33,053 nt of DNA, from contig CASGDY010000029.1 of NCBI GenBank assembly GCA_949300355.1, forward strand, positions 1 through 33,053, given 5' to 3'. Under the pieces are notes generated by a model. The model was not told where the DNA came from. It saw nothing but the letters and a program-made list of their open reading frames with translations, and made no database searches. The translations under genes and the position numbers were made by a program. Positions 1 through 7,421 of the stretch are shown here, piece after piece (position 1 is the stretch's first letter; the number at the start of each line of letters is the position of its first letter). The stretch is from an uncultured Brachyspira sp. Lineage in GTDB: Bacteria; Spirochaetota; Brachyspiria; Brachyspirales; Brachyspiraceae.

Positions 1-1230
1 TTTCTCTTTTCCGAAACCTTTTTCTGTAGCATACTCTATAGCTCTTTTTATAGCATCTCTTGAAGAAAGTCCATTTAAAATATCTGAATTAACAACTGTT
101 CCGTCTTCAGTATAAGCCTCAGTCATATTCTCAGCTTTCAAAGAATTATCAGCATTTTGTATAACAACTTTTACAGGAATATTATATTTTTTAGCAAATT
201 CAAAGTCTCTTTGGTCATGAGCAGGAACAGCCATTACAGCACCGCTACCATACTCAGCTAAAACGAAATTAGCAGCATATAAAGGAGCTTTCTCACCATT
301 GAATGGATTAACTACATATCTTCCAGTAAATACACCTTCTTTCTCATAATCTGTTTTTTGGTCAATCTTAGCAGACTTTTTAATGAACTCCTCTACTGCA
401 CTTTTCTGTTCAGGAGTACACATATCCAAAAGTCCGTCATAGTTCCAAGCTATAGCCATATAAGTAACACCGTAAATAGTGTCCGGACGAGTTGTAAATA
501 TGGGGAACTCTTTACCGTCATCTAAATTGAAATTGATATAAGCACCTACACTTCTACCTATCCAGTTTTTCTGCATAGCTATAACATTATCAGGCCAATA
601 ACCTTCTAATAATTTCAAATCTGCATCTAATTGTTCTGCATAATCAGTAACTTTTATATACCATTGTTCAAGTTTCTTTTTAGTAACTTCTCCGTCGCAT
701 CTCCAACAAGTACCTTCAGGAGTAACCTGTTCATTTGCAAGCACTGTATTACAATGATCGCACCAGTTAACATCTCCGCCTTTTCTATATAAAAGACCTT
801 TCTCATACATTTTTAATATGAACCATTGTCCCCATTTATAATAATCAGGCAAACAAGTAGTAACTTCTCTATCCCAATCATAGGAATATCCAAGCAAGTT
901 TAACTGCTCTTTCATATTAGCAATATTTTTCAAAGTCCATTCAGCAGGGTGAGTTTTATGTTCTATAGCAGCATTTTCTGCAGGCATACCGAAAGCGTCC
1001 CAGCCCATTGGGTGCAAAATATCATATCCTAACAGTTTATAGTATCTAGCTATAGAGTCAGCTATAGTATAATTAGAAACATGTCCCATATGCATTTTTC
1101 CAGATGGATATGGAAACATTTCTAATACGTAATATTTTTTGTCTGTAGGTTTAGATACTGTTTTGAAAGACTGATTATCTTTCCAGAATTTCTGCCATTT
1201 CTTTTCAATGGTAGTAAAATTATATTCCAT
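1..1230 (-). CDS. leuS: Leucyl-tRNA synthetase, N-terminal 410 residues (cut by window edge)
   Basis: Class I aminoacyl-tRNA synthetase that charges tRNA-Leu with leucine in the cytoplasm. Reading the minus strand from the ATG at 1228-1230 gives an open frame to the window edge; the C-terminal half with KMSKS lies outside. The start MEYNFTTIEKKWQKFW is typical of bacterial LeuRS. The HIGH-type nucleotide-binding motif is seen as HMGHVSNY about residue 49, preceded by FPYPSGK. A zinc-type Cys cluster follows (NWCDHC, then CWRCDGE). The CP1 editing domain is recognisable from TTRPDT and later VPAHDQRDFEFA, which carries the editing-site Asp region. The gene has its own promoter about 90 bp upstream. 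Identity is very secure. Confidence 0.97.
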   Translation of the reverse strand, partial: MEYNFTTIEKKWQKFWKDNQSFKTVSKPTDKKYYVLEMFPYPSGKMHMGHVSNYTIADSIARYYKLLGYDILHPMGWDAFGMPAENAAIEHKTHPAEWTLKNIANMKEQLNLLGYSYDWDREVTTCLPDYYKWGQWFILKMYEKGLLYRKGGDVNWCDHCNTVLANEQVTPEGTCWRCDGEVTKKKLEQWYIKVTDYAEQLDADLKLLEGYWPDNVIAMQKNWIGRSVGAYINFNLDDGKEFPIFTTRPDTIYGVTYMAIAWNYDGLLDMCTPEQKSAVEEFIKKSAKIDQKTDYEKEGVFTGRYVVNPFNGEKAPLYAANFVLAEYGSGAVMAVPAHDQRDFEFAKKYNIPVKVVIQNADNSLKAENMTEAYTEDGTVVNSDILNGLSSRDAIKRAIEYATEKGFGKEK

Positions 1231-1318
1231 GATTAACACTCCGTAGTTTGTTTGATAGATACTATTAATTTTTATTAAAATATTAAAAAATTTAGTTTAC
1301 ATATTTTTAATGTCGAAA

Positions 1319-1347
1319 ATTATATTGCAAATTCATATATTTTTCAA
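1319..1347 (-). promoter_or_regulatory. Putative sigma-70 promoter of leuS
   Basis: On the minus strand there is a TTGAAA -35 box (1342-1347), a 17-nt spacer and a perfect TATAAT -10 box (1319-1324). It predicts an untranslated leader of about 80 nt before the leuS ATG at 1230. I looked for a T-box specifier hairpin and anti-terminator in that leader and saw none. Confidence 0.6.
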
Positions 1348-1377
1348 GTGATAATATTATTTTAAATTTTATTACAC

Positions 1378-1693
1378 ACCCCGCCCTTTTGTTTATATAA
1401 CTTTATTTTGAAATTCTAATTTTTATTCTCTTTACAGCCAAATAAGAAATTAAAGCACCCACCCAAGCGATTATTAAATATAAAAACTCACTTAACGCAC
1501 GGTTAATAAAACTTTATATATAATTAAAATTAACATTCAAAACCGATTTATATTCATAATGCCATTCTGCGTGCGGTGTGGAAATTCAAAATCTAAACAA
1601 ATCTAGGGCGGGCATTATAATAACAGTAATAACTCAAAAGAATAATAGAACAATAATAACAAAGAAAACTATAAAACAAAATGGGCGGGCATT
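1378..1693. repeat. GC-island intergenic element, copy A
   Basis: This non-coding stretch between leuS and the dehydrogenase is very AT-rich but is punctuated by short GC-rich islands. They are ACCCCGCCC at 1378-1386, AGCACCCACCCAAGCG at 1454-1469, AACGCACGGTT at 1494-1504, TGCGTGCGGTGTGG at 1568-1581, AGGGCGGGCATT at 1605-1616 and TGGGCGGGCATT at 1682-1693. The C-rich islands come first and the G-rich ones last, so the whole has interrupted mirror symmetry. The same islands in nearly the same order recur at 25372-25681. I see no plausible gene in 1231-1798. Function unknown. Confidence 0.6.
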
Positions 1694-1734
1694 TAAAATA
1701 AAATTTTATATATGAAGAAATTTAAAAAAATTGC

Positions 1735-1765
1735 TTGACTCTGGAGTTTACTTCAATGATATAAT
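1735..1765 (+). promoter_or_regulatory. MerR-type promoter/operator of the alcohol dehydrogenase
   Basis: TTGACT (-35, 1735-1740) and TATAAT (-10, 1760-1765) are separated by 19 nt instead of 17. The overlong spacer contains an imperfect dyad (CTCTGGAGT facing ACTTCAATG, six of nine positions matching). A 19-nt spacer with a dyad between the hexamers is the signature of promoters that MerR-family activators remodel, and MerR-type regulators are known to control alcohol dehydrogenase genes in other bacteria. The regulator itself is not in this window. Confidence 0.6.
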
Positions 1766-1798
1766 ATAATTGTATAAATTTATGAAGGAGATTATAAA

Positions 1799-3049
1799 AT
1801 GAAAAAAGCTATATTGATTACAATGCTCGCAATATTATATGTTCTGTCATGTAATAATTCATCAAATGCACAAACAAGTGTAAATAATCAAAATAATAAT
1901 GCTGTTAATAATCAGAATAATTCTTCAAACGCAATGTATAATCAGGAATTGAAAAAAGCACCTATTAATATACAAACCAATGCAAACGGCAGAGTAAAAA
2001 CAAGAGGCTTTGCTGCAGTTTCAGCTAACATGGATTTTAAATACCATGAGTTTACAAGACATGCAGTAGGAAGCAATGATGTTTTAATAGAAATACTTTA
2101 TGCCGGAATATGCCATAGCGATATACATGTTGTTGAAGGAAAATCAAGCAATACTCCTTTAGTGGTAGGACATGAAATAGCAGGAAGAGTTGTACAGGTT
2201 GGAAATGCAGTAACAAAATTCAAAGTAGGAGATTTTGCAGGCGTAGGCTGTATGGTAAACTCCTGCGGACAATGCGAAAGCTGTTTGGATAATTTGGAAC
2301 AGTATTGTTTAAATAGAGCCGTTTATACTTACGGATCAAGAGATAGATTCCATAATAATGAAATCACTCAAGGCGGATACTCTTATAATATAGTGGTGTC
2401 TGAAGATTTTGCAATACTTATACCAGATAATGCGGAACTAGATAAAGTTGCTCCGCTTCTTTGTGCCGGAATCACAACTTATTCACCTATACAGGTTATG
2501 AATGTACAAAAAGGCGATAAAATAGGTATTGCAGGATTCGGAGGACTTGGTTCTATGGCTGTAAAATATGCTGTTAAATTAGGTGCTGAAGTTACAGTAT
2601 TTGATATAACAGAAGATAAAAGACAGGACGCTTTAAATATGGGAGCTGTAAAGTATGTTAATGTTAATAATCAAGAAGATTTAAAAAATATTAATAACAC
2701 TCTTAATTATATAATAAGTACAATTCCAGCTTATTATGATGTTAATATGTATATGCGTATGCTTAAAAGAGGCGGTACTATGTGTATATTAGGACTTCCT
2801 AGAACATCCAAAATGCCAACTCTTATAGCAATGGTCGGACAGCATGGCAGTAAAAAATTATTCGGATCACTTATAGGAGGCATAAAAGAAACTCAGGAAA
2901 TGCTAAACTATTCTATAGAAAATAATATTTATCCTACTGTAGAAATAATAAAAGCAGATGCTCAGACTATATCAGATGCTTATAGAAAAGTTATAGACGG
3001 AAAAGTAAAATTCAGATATGTAATAGATATGCGTACTATAATAATTTAA
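1799..3049 (+). CDS. Zinc-dependent alcohol dehydrogenase with lipoprotein signal peptide
   Basis: Medium-chain zinc alcohol dehydrogenase of the YahK/cinnamyl-alcohol type, oxidising or reducing alcohol/aldehyde pairs with NAD(P). The core begins about residue 66. The catalytic zinc motif is C105-H-S-D with GHE at 124-126, and the structural zinc cysteines are C155, C158, C161 and C169. A Rossmann glycine motif, GFGGLG, lies near residue 245. Ahead of the core is an extension of about 65 residues: a hydrophobic signal ending in YVLSC (lipobox Cys18), then a low-complexity Asn/Gln/Ser linker, as in lipoproteins. The ATG has a good ribosome site (AAGGAG) and the promoter is directly upstream, so the long start looks real. 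The gene stands alone, convergent with the rubrerythrin gene. The enzyme class is secure; export as a lipoprotein is inferred and unusual for a nicotinamide-dependent enzyme. Confidence 0.9.
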   Translation: MKKAILITMLAILYVLSCNNSSNAQTSVNNQNNNAVNNQNNSSNAMYNQELKKAPINIQTNANGRVKTRGFAAVSANMDFKYHEFTRHAVGSNDVLIEILYAGICHSDIHVVEGKSSNTPLVVGHEIAGRVVQVGNAVTKFKVGDFAGVGCMVNSCGQCESCLDNLEQYCLNRAVYTYGSRDRFHNNEITQGGYSYNIVVSEDFAILIPDNAELDKVAPLLCAGITTYSPIQVMNVQKGDKIGIAGFGGLGSMAVKYAVKLGAEVTVFDITEDKRQDALNMGAVKYVNVNNQEDLKNINNTLNYIISTIPAYYDVNMYMRMLKRGGTMCILGLPRTSKMPTLIAMVGQHGSKKLFGSLIGGIKETQEMLNYSIENNIYPTVEIIKADAQTISDAYRKVIDGKVKFRYVIDMRTIII

Positions 3050-3062
3050 TACTATATAAAAT

Positions 3063-3093
3063 AAAGGCTGTCAGTATATAACTTTCAGCCTTT
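3063..3093. terminator. Bidirectional rho-independent terminator
   Basis: The 8-bp stem AAAGGCTG/CAGCCTTT with a 15-nt loop is followed by a T-rich tract on the plus strand and by AT-rich sequence on the minus strand. It lies between the convergent dehydrogenase (plus) and rubrerythrin (minus) genes and probably serves both. Confidence 0.75.
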
Positions 3094-3123
3094 TATTTTT
3101 TTATATTTTTAATAGTATATTAA

Positions 3124-3738
3124 TTATTTATATTCTTTAAATGTATTTTTAGCCTTGCCGCATATAGGACAATTATCAGGTGCTGAATTAGCTTCAACAT
3201 AACCGCAAGTTTCACATAAATAATATTTTTCTGCTAATGGCTTATTATTTTGCAAATTATTTATAGCTTGAGTAAATAAAATATTATGTGATTTTTCTGC
3301 TTTTATTATATTATTCATCTCATTTGCCATTTCTTTTTTATTATCTTTATTTATTACTTTCAATAATTCAGGATACATTTTAGTATATTCATAAGATGTC
3401 ATTGATTGAGCTGATTTCAAATTTTCAATGTCTGTTCCTACTTTAGGATATCCTACCTCAGCTTTTAAAATAGTATCTGTTATCTTATCTTGAATAGCGG
3501 CATTATATAAAATAGTAGCATGCCAAGATTTTGAATCAGAAACAGCCTGAAATAAGTTAACTATAGCTTTATTTTTTGAAGCTGCAGAAAATTTAGCATA
3601 AGCAAAAGAAGAATTAATTTCCATGTCATAAGCTATAGACACAGCCTCTAAAGTATTATTAGCAGTTTTCGGAGTTTGAGAATATACTAAAAAACTGAAA
3701 ATCAAAAAAATAGAAATTATTAATAATTTTTTTAACAT
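3124..3738 (-). CDS. Exported rubrerythrin-like protein (ferritin-like plus rubredoxin-like domain)
   Basis: Rubrerythrins reduce peroxide at a di-iron site in a four-helix ferritin-like domain, with electrons from a rubredoxin-like iron site. Here residues 1-20 form a clear signal peptide (KK, hydrophobic core, cleavage probably after YS), which is atypical because most rubrerythrins are cytoplasmic. The ferritin-like part covers about 28-165 and the C-terminus has LCETCGY and NCPICG, a rubredoxin-type C4 site. Of the expected Glu ligands, E40 and the second ExxH (EKSH) are present, but the first ExxH reads KSWH, so one ligand seems replaced by Lys. The start has a strong ribosome site (AAGGAG). 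It is followed by the terminator at 3063-3093 and preceded closely by a methyltransferase gene. The fold is secure; peroxidase activity is uncertain. Confidence 0.85.
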   Translation of the reverse strand: MLKKLLIISIFLIFSFLVYSQTPKTANNTLEAVSIAYDMEINSSFAYAKFSAASKNKAIVNLFQAVSDSKSWHATILYNAAIQDKITDTILKAEVGYPKVGTDIENLKSAQSMTSYEYTKMYPELLKVINKDNKKEMANEMNNIIKAEKSHNILFTQAINNLQNNKPLAEKYYLCETCGYVEANSAPDNCPICGKAKNTFKEYK

Positions 3739-3773
3739 AAATTCTTACTCCTTAATTTATTAAATATATTTTA

Positions 3774-4415
3774 TTATAATATATCAACAAATACAGAAAA
3801 ATCATTTGATAAATATTCATCAGATATTTTTATTTGGCATTTTAAATCCAAATCTTTCACTATATCGCAAACCATATTAAATATTTCATCTTTTTTATAA
3901 TAATAATATTTATCACCATATTTTTCTTTACATGAAATATCAAGCAAATTAAAACATACGCCTTTCCTAGCAGCAATTAAAAAATCTCTTACAGCATTTT
4001 TTAAAAACTCTTCATTATTTCCAAGATTAAGATTAAATATACCGGAAGAATATATATAATCAAAATCATCTTTTGTATCAGAATTCTTAAAAAAATCTAT
4101 AGTCATAAATTGAGGATTAATATTTTTAAATTTTTTACTCTTGGCTCTCTCAATCATCTCAGGCATTATATCAACACCAATATAGTAAGTATTAATATTC
4201 TGCTTATCTATGTATTCGGCTAAATGTCCGAGTCCGCATCCCACATCAAGCAAAACTGACTTTCTTATATCGAAATGACTAAGCAAAGCAGAAAATCTAG
4301 CCTCCTGAGCATCCTGCGATTCCCAATCCAAAACTTTATATTCCGGTATATTAAAATCTTTTACCCTTTCTATATAATGCTCTATTATTATTGATTTTTT
4401 ATTGTTACTGTCCAT
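3774..4415 (-). CDS. Class I SAM-dependent methyltransferase, substrate unknown
   Basis: Residues 44-150 form a Rossmann-fold methyltransferase. Motif I is LLDVGCGLGHLAEYI, followed by the acidic end of beta 2 (IGVDIMPEMIERAK) and a motif resembling FDYIYSSGIFNL at the beta 4 strand. It resembles generic Methyltransf_25/11-type enzymes, so the substrate cannot be read from sequence. I chose the ATG at 4413-4415 (MDSNNKKS) because GGAAAGG sits just ahead of it; a TTG four codons upstream lacks a ribosome site. It lies between galM and the rubrerythrin gene on the same strand with short gaps, so co-transcription is possible, but no functional link is evident. Confidence 0.8.
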   Translation of the reverse strand: MDSNNKKSIIIEHYIERVKDFNIPEYKVLDWESQDAQEARFSALLSHFDIRKSVLLDVGCGLGHLAEYIDKQNINTYYIGVDIMPEMIERAKSKKFKNINPQFMTIDFFKNSDTKDDFDYIYSSGIFNLNLGNNEEFLKNAVRDFLIAARKGVCFNLLDISCKEKYGDKYYYYKKDEIFNMVCDIVKDLDLKCQIKISDEYLSNDFSVFVDIL

Positions 4416-4461
4416 ATACCTTTCCAAAAATATTTTCTATAATTTTTATAATTTTTTATAG

Positions 4462-5490
4462 TTATTTCAATGATAATTTATATATTGTTTTATGACTGTA
4501 ATTTTTATCAGAATCAAATATTATGCTTGGAAAATGCGGAAAGTTTACAGCACCAGGTAAATACTCTGTTTCAAAACAAAATGCATTATGCTTATTCAAA
4601 ACTGTATTTCTAACTTCTCTATTATTAAGCATATTGCCCGAATAGAAATGCATAGCTGGTTTTGTAGTATAAAGCTCTAAAGTAATGCCTGTTTTTTCAC
4701 TATGGCATGAAGCTCTTAATTTATTCAAATTATTCTCTTCTTCATTGGTATGAGATAATATATTTTTTTCATTAAATATAAAACAGTTATCATAACCATT
4801 TGCTTTTTCTATATCAGCACCTATTTTTTTTGTTTTAGTAAAATCAAAAGGAGTATTTTCTGTTTTTAAAATCTCACCTGTAGATACGCATTCATCTGTT
4901 ACAGGCAAATAAAATGAAGAATCTATAAATAAATCATGATCATATATGACACCTTCTCCATCGAGATTCCAATAAGCATGATTAGTAAGATTTATAGGTG
5001 TAGGAGCATTCACTGCAGCAAAATATTCTATAATTATTTCATTATCATCTGTTAAAGAGTATGTTATATCTATATCAGCATTGGCAGGATAACCTTCATC
5101 GCCTTCATTTGAACTGCAGCTGAATAATACAGAATGATTATCCAAAACTTTAGAATCAAATTTTTGAAATGATATTCCTTTATCGCCGCCATGTAAATGA
5201 TGTTTTCCATTGTCATTTTTAGTTAAATTATATGTTTGTCCGTCAAGTGTAAACTCAGCATTTATGGTTCTGTTAGCTATTCTTCCAACAGAAGCACCTA
5301 TATAATCATGCGGATTCAAATAAAATGAATAATCATCGCTTCCGAATGATACCTGCACTTCATTTCCATTTTTATCTTTGAAAAACACGCCAACTATTGA
5401 AGCACCGATATCTGTAAGTTTTAATATCATATCATTTTCATTTTTTAATTCATATAAAAGATATCCATTTCCAAAATTTTTAACTTGCAT
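4462..5490 (-). CDS. galM: Aldose 1-epimerase (mutarotase)
   Basis: Interconverts alpha and beta anomers of hexoses such as galactose and glucose in the cytoplasm. Family signatures are visible along its length: GASVGRIANR near the N-terminus, HLHGGDKGISF, then NLTNHAYWNLDG containing the catalytic His, and FETEYLPGAVNFP containing the catalytic Glu near the C-terminus. The length of 342 residues fits the family. I prefer the ATG at 5488-5490 (MQVKNFGN) because GGAG lies 9 nt before it; an ATG five codons upstream overlaps that ribosome site and has none of its own. It heads a short minus-strand group and is divergent from the arsR-type gene. No other galactose genes are nearby. Confidence 0.93.
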   Translation of the reverse strand: MQVKNFGNGYLLYELKNENDMILKLTDIGASIVGVFFKDKNGNEVQVSFGSDDYSFYLNPHDYIGASVGRIANRTINAEFTLDGQTYNLTKNDNGKHHLHGGDKGISFQKFDSKVLDNHSVLFSCSSNEGDEGYPANADIDITYSLTDDNEIIIEYFAAVNAPTPINLTNHAYWNLDGEGVIYDHDLFIDSSFYLPVTDECVSTGEILKTENTPFDFTKTKKIGADIEKANGYDNCFIFNEKNILSHTNEEENNLNKLRASCHSEKTGITLELYTTKPAMHFYSGNMLNNREVRNTVLNKHNAFCFETEYLPGAVNFPHFPSIIFDSDKNYSHKTIYKLSLK

Positions 5491-5579
5491 AATAACAAAC
5501 TCCATATTTTATATAGTAATAATATATTATACCATTATACAGCATTATTTCAATAATATAAAAAAACATAAAAAATATA

Positions 5580-5622
5580 TTGATATTTATCGATATGTAT
5601 GCTATATTAACACATCGATAAA
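5580..5622 (+). promoter_or_regulatory. ArsR-type promoter with overlapping operator
   Basis: TTGATA (-35, 5580-5585), a 17-nt spacer and TATATT (-10, 5603-5608) form a promoter for the repressor operon. A dyad, TTTATCGATATGT at 5586-5598 and ACACATCGATAAA at 5610-5622 (12 of 13 matching), brackets the -10 box. A third TCGATA lies at 5625-5630. A dyad covering the promoter just ahead of an ArsR-family gene fits autorepression with derepression by a metal(loid). Confidence 0.65.
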
Positions 5623-5658
5623 CTTCGATATATAAATTTAATAAGGATATCATTAGAG

Positions 5659-5928
5659 ATGAAAGACTATAAAAAAGAAGCAATAATATTCAAAGCATTC
5701 TGCGATGAAAACAGACTTCAAATATTAGATATGATCAAAAACGATGAAATATGTGCCTGCAAACTTTTGGAAGAATTAAAAATAGTGCAGTCTACATTAT
5801 CTCATCATATGAAAATATTATGTGATGCTGAAGTAGTGATACCAAGAAAAGAAGGCAAATGGACCTATTACAGCATAAACAAAGAAGGTTTTGAAAGAGC
5901 AAAAGAATTACTAAATTACTATATTTAA
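5659..5928 (+). CDS. ArsR/SmtB-family transcriptional repressor
   Basis: Short winged-helix repressor of 89 residues. The recognition-helix region STLSHHMKIL (about 49-58) and the wing RKEGKWTYYSI are typical of ArsR proteins. Just before the recognition helix is EICACKLL, matching the ELCVCDL-type helix of arsenic-sensing ArsR, so Cys33 and Cys35 are likely inducer ligands for As(III) or another soft metal(loid); the third Cys (Cys55) is also a candidate. It starts an apparent operon with a permease 33 bp downstream and three thioredoxin-fold genes, behind an operator-like dyad. The family is secure; the inducer is inferred. Confidence 0.92.
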   Translation: MKDYKKEAIIFKAFCDENRLQILDMIKNDEICACKLLEELKIVQSTLSHHMKILCDAEVVIPRKEGKWTYYSINKEGFERAKELLNYYI

Positions 5929-5961
5929 TTATCAAATTCAATTTTAAGGAAACATAAAGTT

Positions 5962-6974
5962 ATGACAATAATAAAATCAATATTCATTTTCATACAAGAT
6001 CAAATCATATCTATGAAATGGCTTAATACTTTAATAGGAAATATATTAAATAATTTTGCATTATCAGAAACAGCTAAAGGAATAATACAATTTTTTATTT
6101 ATGATGTTATAAAAATATTTTTGCTCTATCAGTACTAATATTTTGTATATCATATATTCAATCATTTTTTCCTCCGGAGAGAACTAAAAAAATACTAAGC
6201 AGATTTAAAGGCATATCAGCAAATATATTGGCTGCACTTTTCGGTACTGTTACACCATTTTGCTCATGCTCATCAATACCCCTTTTTATAGGATTTACTT
6301 CTGCAGGAATACCTATATCAATGACTTTTTCATTTTTAATATCATCGCCTCTAGTGGATTTGGCTTCTCTGATACTTTTATCAAGCATATTCGGTATAAA
6401 GATTGCAATTGCTTATGTTGTAGTAGGACTTGTACTTGCAGTTCTTGGAGGTACTTTGATAGGCAAACTTAAAATGGAAAAATATTTAGAAGACTTTATA
6501 AAAAATATAAAAGTAAATAACACTGGATTAGAAATACAAACTATGACAAAAAAAGAAAGATTAATATATTCAAAAGAACAGGTTATAGAAACTATAAAAA
6601 AAGTTTATTTATATATTTTTGTAGGAGTTGGAATTGGAGCTTTCATTCATAATGTTATACCATCTGAATGGATAAATACAATACTAGGAAAAAATAATTG
6701 GTATTCTGTGCCTTTGGCTTCTTTGGTAGGAATTCCAATGTATGCAGATATATTCGGAACTTTACCTATAGCAGAGAGTTTATTTCATAAAGGTGCGGGA
6801 CTTGGCACTATTTTATCATTTATGATGTCAGTTACTGCCTTATCTCTGCCTTCTATTATTATGCTAAAAAAAGCAGTGAAAATGCCTCTTTTAATATTTT
6901 TTGTATTTATAGTAACTTTGGGAATAATTATTATTGGATATTTATTTAATAATTTTTATTTTCTATTTGTATGA
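5962..6974 (+). pseudogene. YraQ/ArsP-family permease (COG0701), frameshifted
   Basis: Multi-spanning permease of the UPF0718/COG0701 family, which includes the organoarsenical exporter ArsP. The key motif TPFCSCSSIPLFIG is intact, as are SSPLVDLAS and the C-terminal half. The frame from the ATG at 5962-5964 runs through IQFFIYDVIKIF but stops at 6136-6138. The continuation LSVLIFCISYIQSFFPPE lies in another frame. The break falls at the T5 run 6118-6122: one extra T would join the halves as IFFALSVLIF and give a 337-residue protein. The frame of the second half has stops upstream at 6075 and 6102, so the break lies between about 6102 and 6138. It may be a sequencing error, a real inactivation, or homopolymer phase variation. 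It sits between the ArsR gene and the thioredoxin-fold genes, suggesting metal(loid) export. Confidence 0.85.
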
Positions 6975-7025
6975 TTGAATCTTTAATAAAAATAAATAAT
7001 AGAAAACTATAAAAAGGAGTAAATT

Positions 7026-7337
7026 ATGTTTTTTAATAATAATAAAAAATCACAATGCAGCTGCGGCGGTTTATGTCAAACATCATCTGAAGAAAATGCA
7101 AGAATAAAAATATTAGGTACAGGCTGTAATAACTGTAAGAAATTAGAAGAAAACACATTAAAAGCTTTGAAAGATATGGGGATTAATTTAAAAGTAGTAC
7201 ATGTTTATGATATAGAAAAAATAGCTGCATACGGAGTAATATCCACACCTAGCTTAGTATTAGACGAAAATGTATTATCTTATGGTAAAGTATTAAATAA
7301 AGATGAAATAATAGAACTATTAAAAGATAAATTGTAA
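7026..7337 (+). CDS. Small thioredoxin-fold protein, paralogue 1 (all-Cys form)
   Basis: A 103-residue protein of the small thioredoxin/glutaredoxin-like family often called redox-active disulfide protein 2. The thioredoxin domain starts at ARIKILGTGCNNCKKLEE, with a CxxC redox motif (CNNC), and later has the cis-Pro loop STPSLVLDE. The short N-terminal tail carries a Cys cluster, CSCGGLC, ahead of the fold. It lies 51 bp after the permease with an AAGGAG ribosome site and is followed by two paralogues in which the tail motif contains an in-frame TGA. This Cys version is therefore the natural reference for reading those TGA codons as selenocysteine. Probably cytoplasmic, acting with the permease; partner unknown. 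Confidence 0.88.
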   Translation: MFFNNNKKSQCSCGGLCQTSSEENARIKILGTGCNNCKKLEENTLKALKDMGINLKVVHVYDIEKIAAYGVISTPSLVLDENVLSYGKVLNKDEIIELLKDKL

Positions 7338-7365
7338 AAAATGTATGATTTTTTTATTTTTAAAT

Positions 7366-7393
7366 TTGCAATTATTCAATATATACCTATAAT
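7366..7393 (+). promoter_or_regulatory. Possible internal promoter before paralogue 2
   Basis: TTGCAA (7366-7371) and TATAAT (7388-7393) are separated by 16 nt, in the 84-bp gap between paralogues 1 and 2. It may let the two selenoprotein genes be expressed separately from the upstream repressor-permease operon. Confidence 0.4.
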
Positions 7394-7421
7394 ATGTATA
7401 TGCTAACTTTGGAGGTATATT

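Noticed and set aside
1231-1318. T-box riboswitch in the leuS leader
   Set aside because: The leader is only about 80 nt and lacks the specifier hairpin and anti-terminator.
1378-1693. G-quadruplex as the explanation of the GC islands
   Set aside because: G-runs lie far apart, with at most two short runs per island, so a canonical four-run motif is not formed.
6158-6388. Minus-strand ORF opposite the permease
   Set aside because: It is a shadow of the conserved permease frame and has no recognisable domain.
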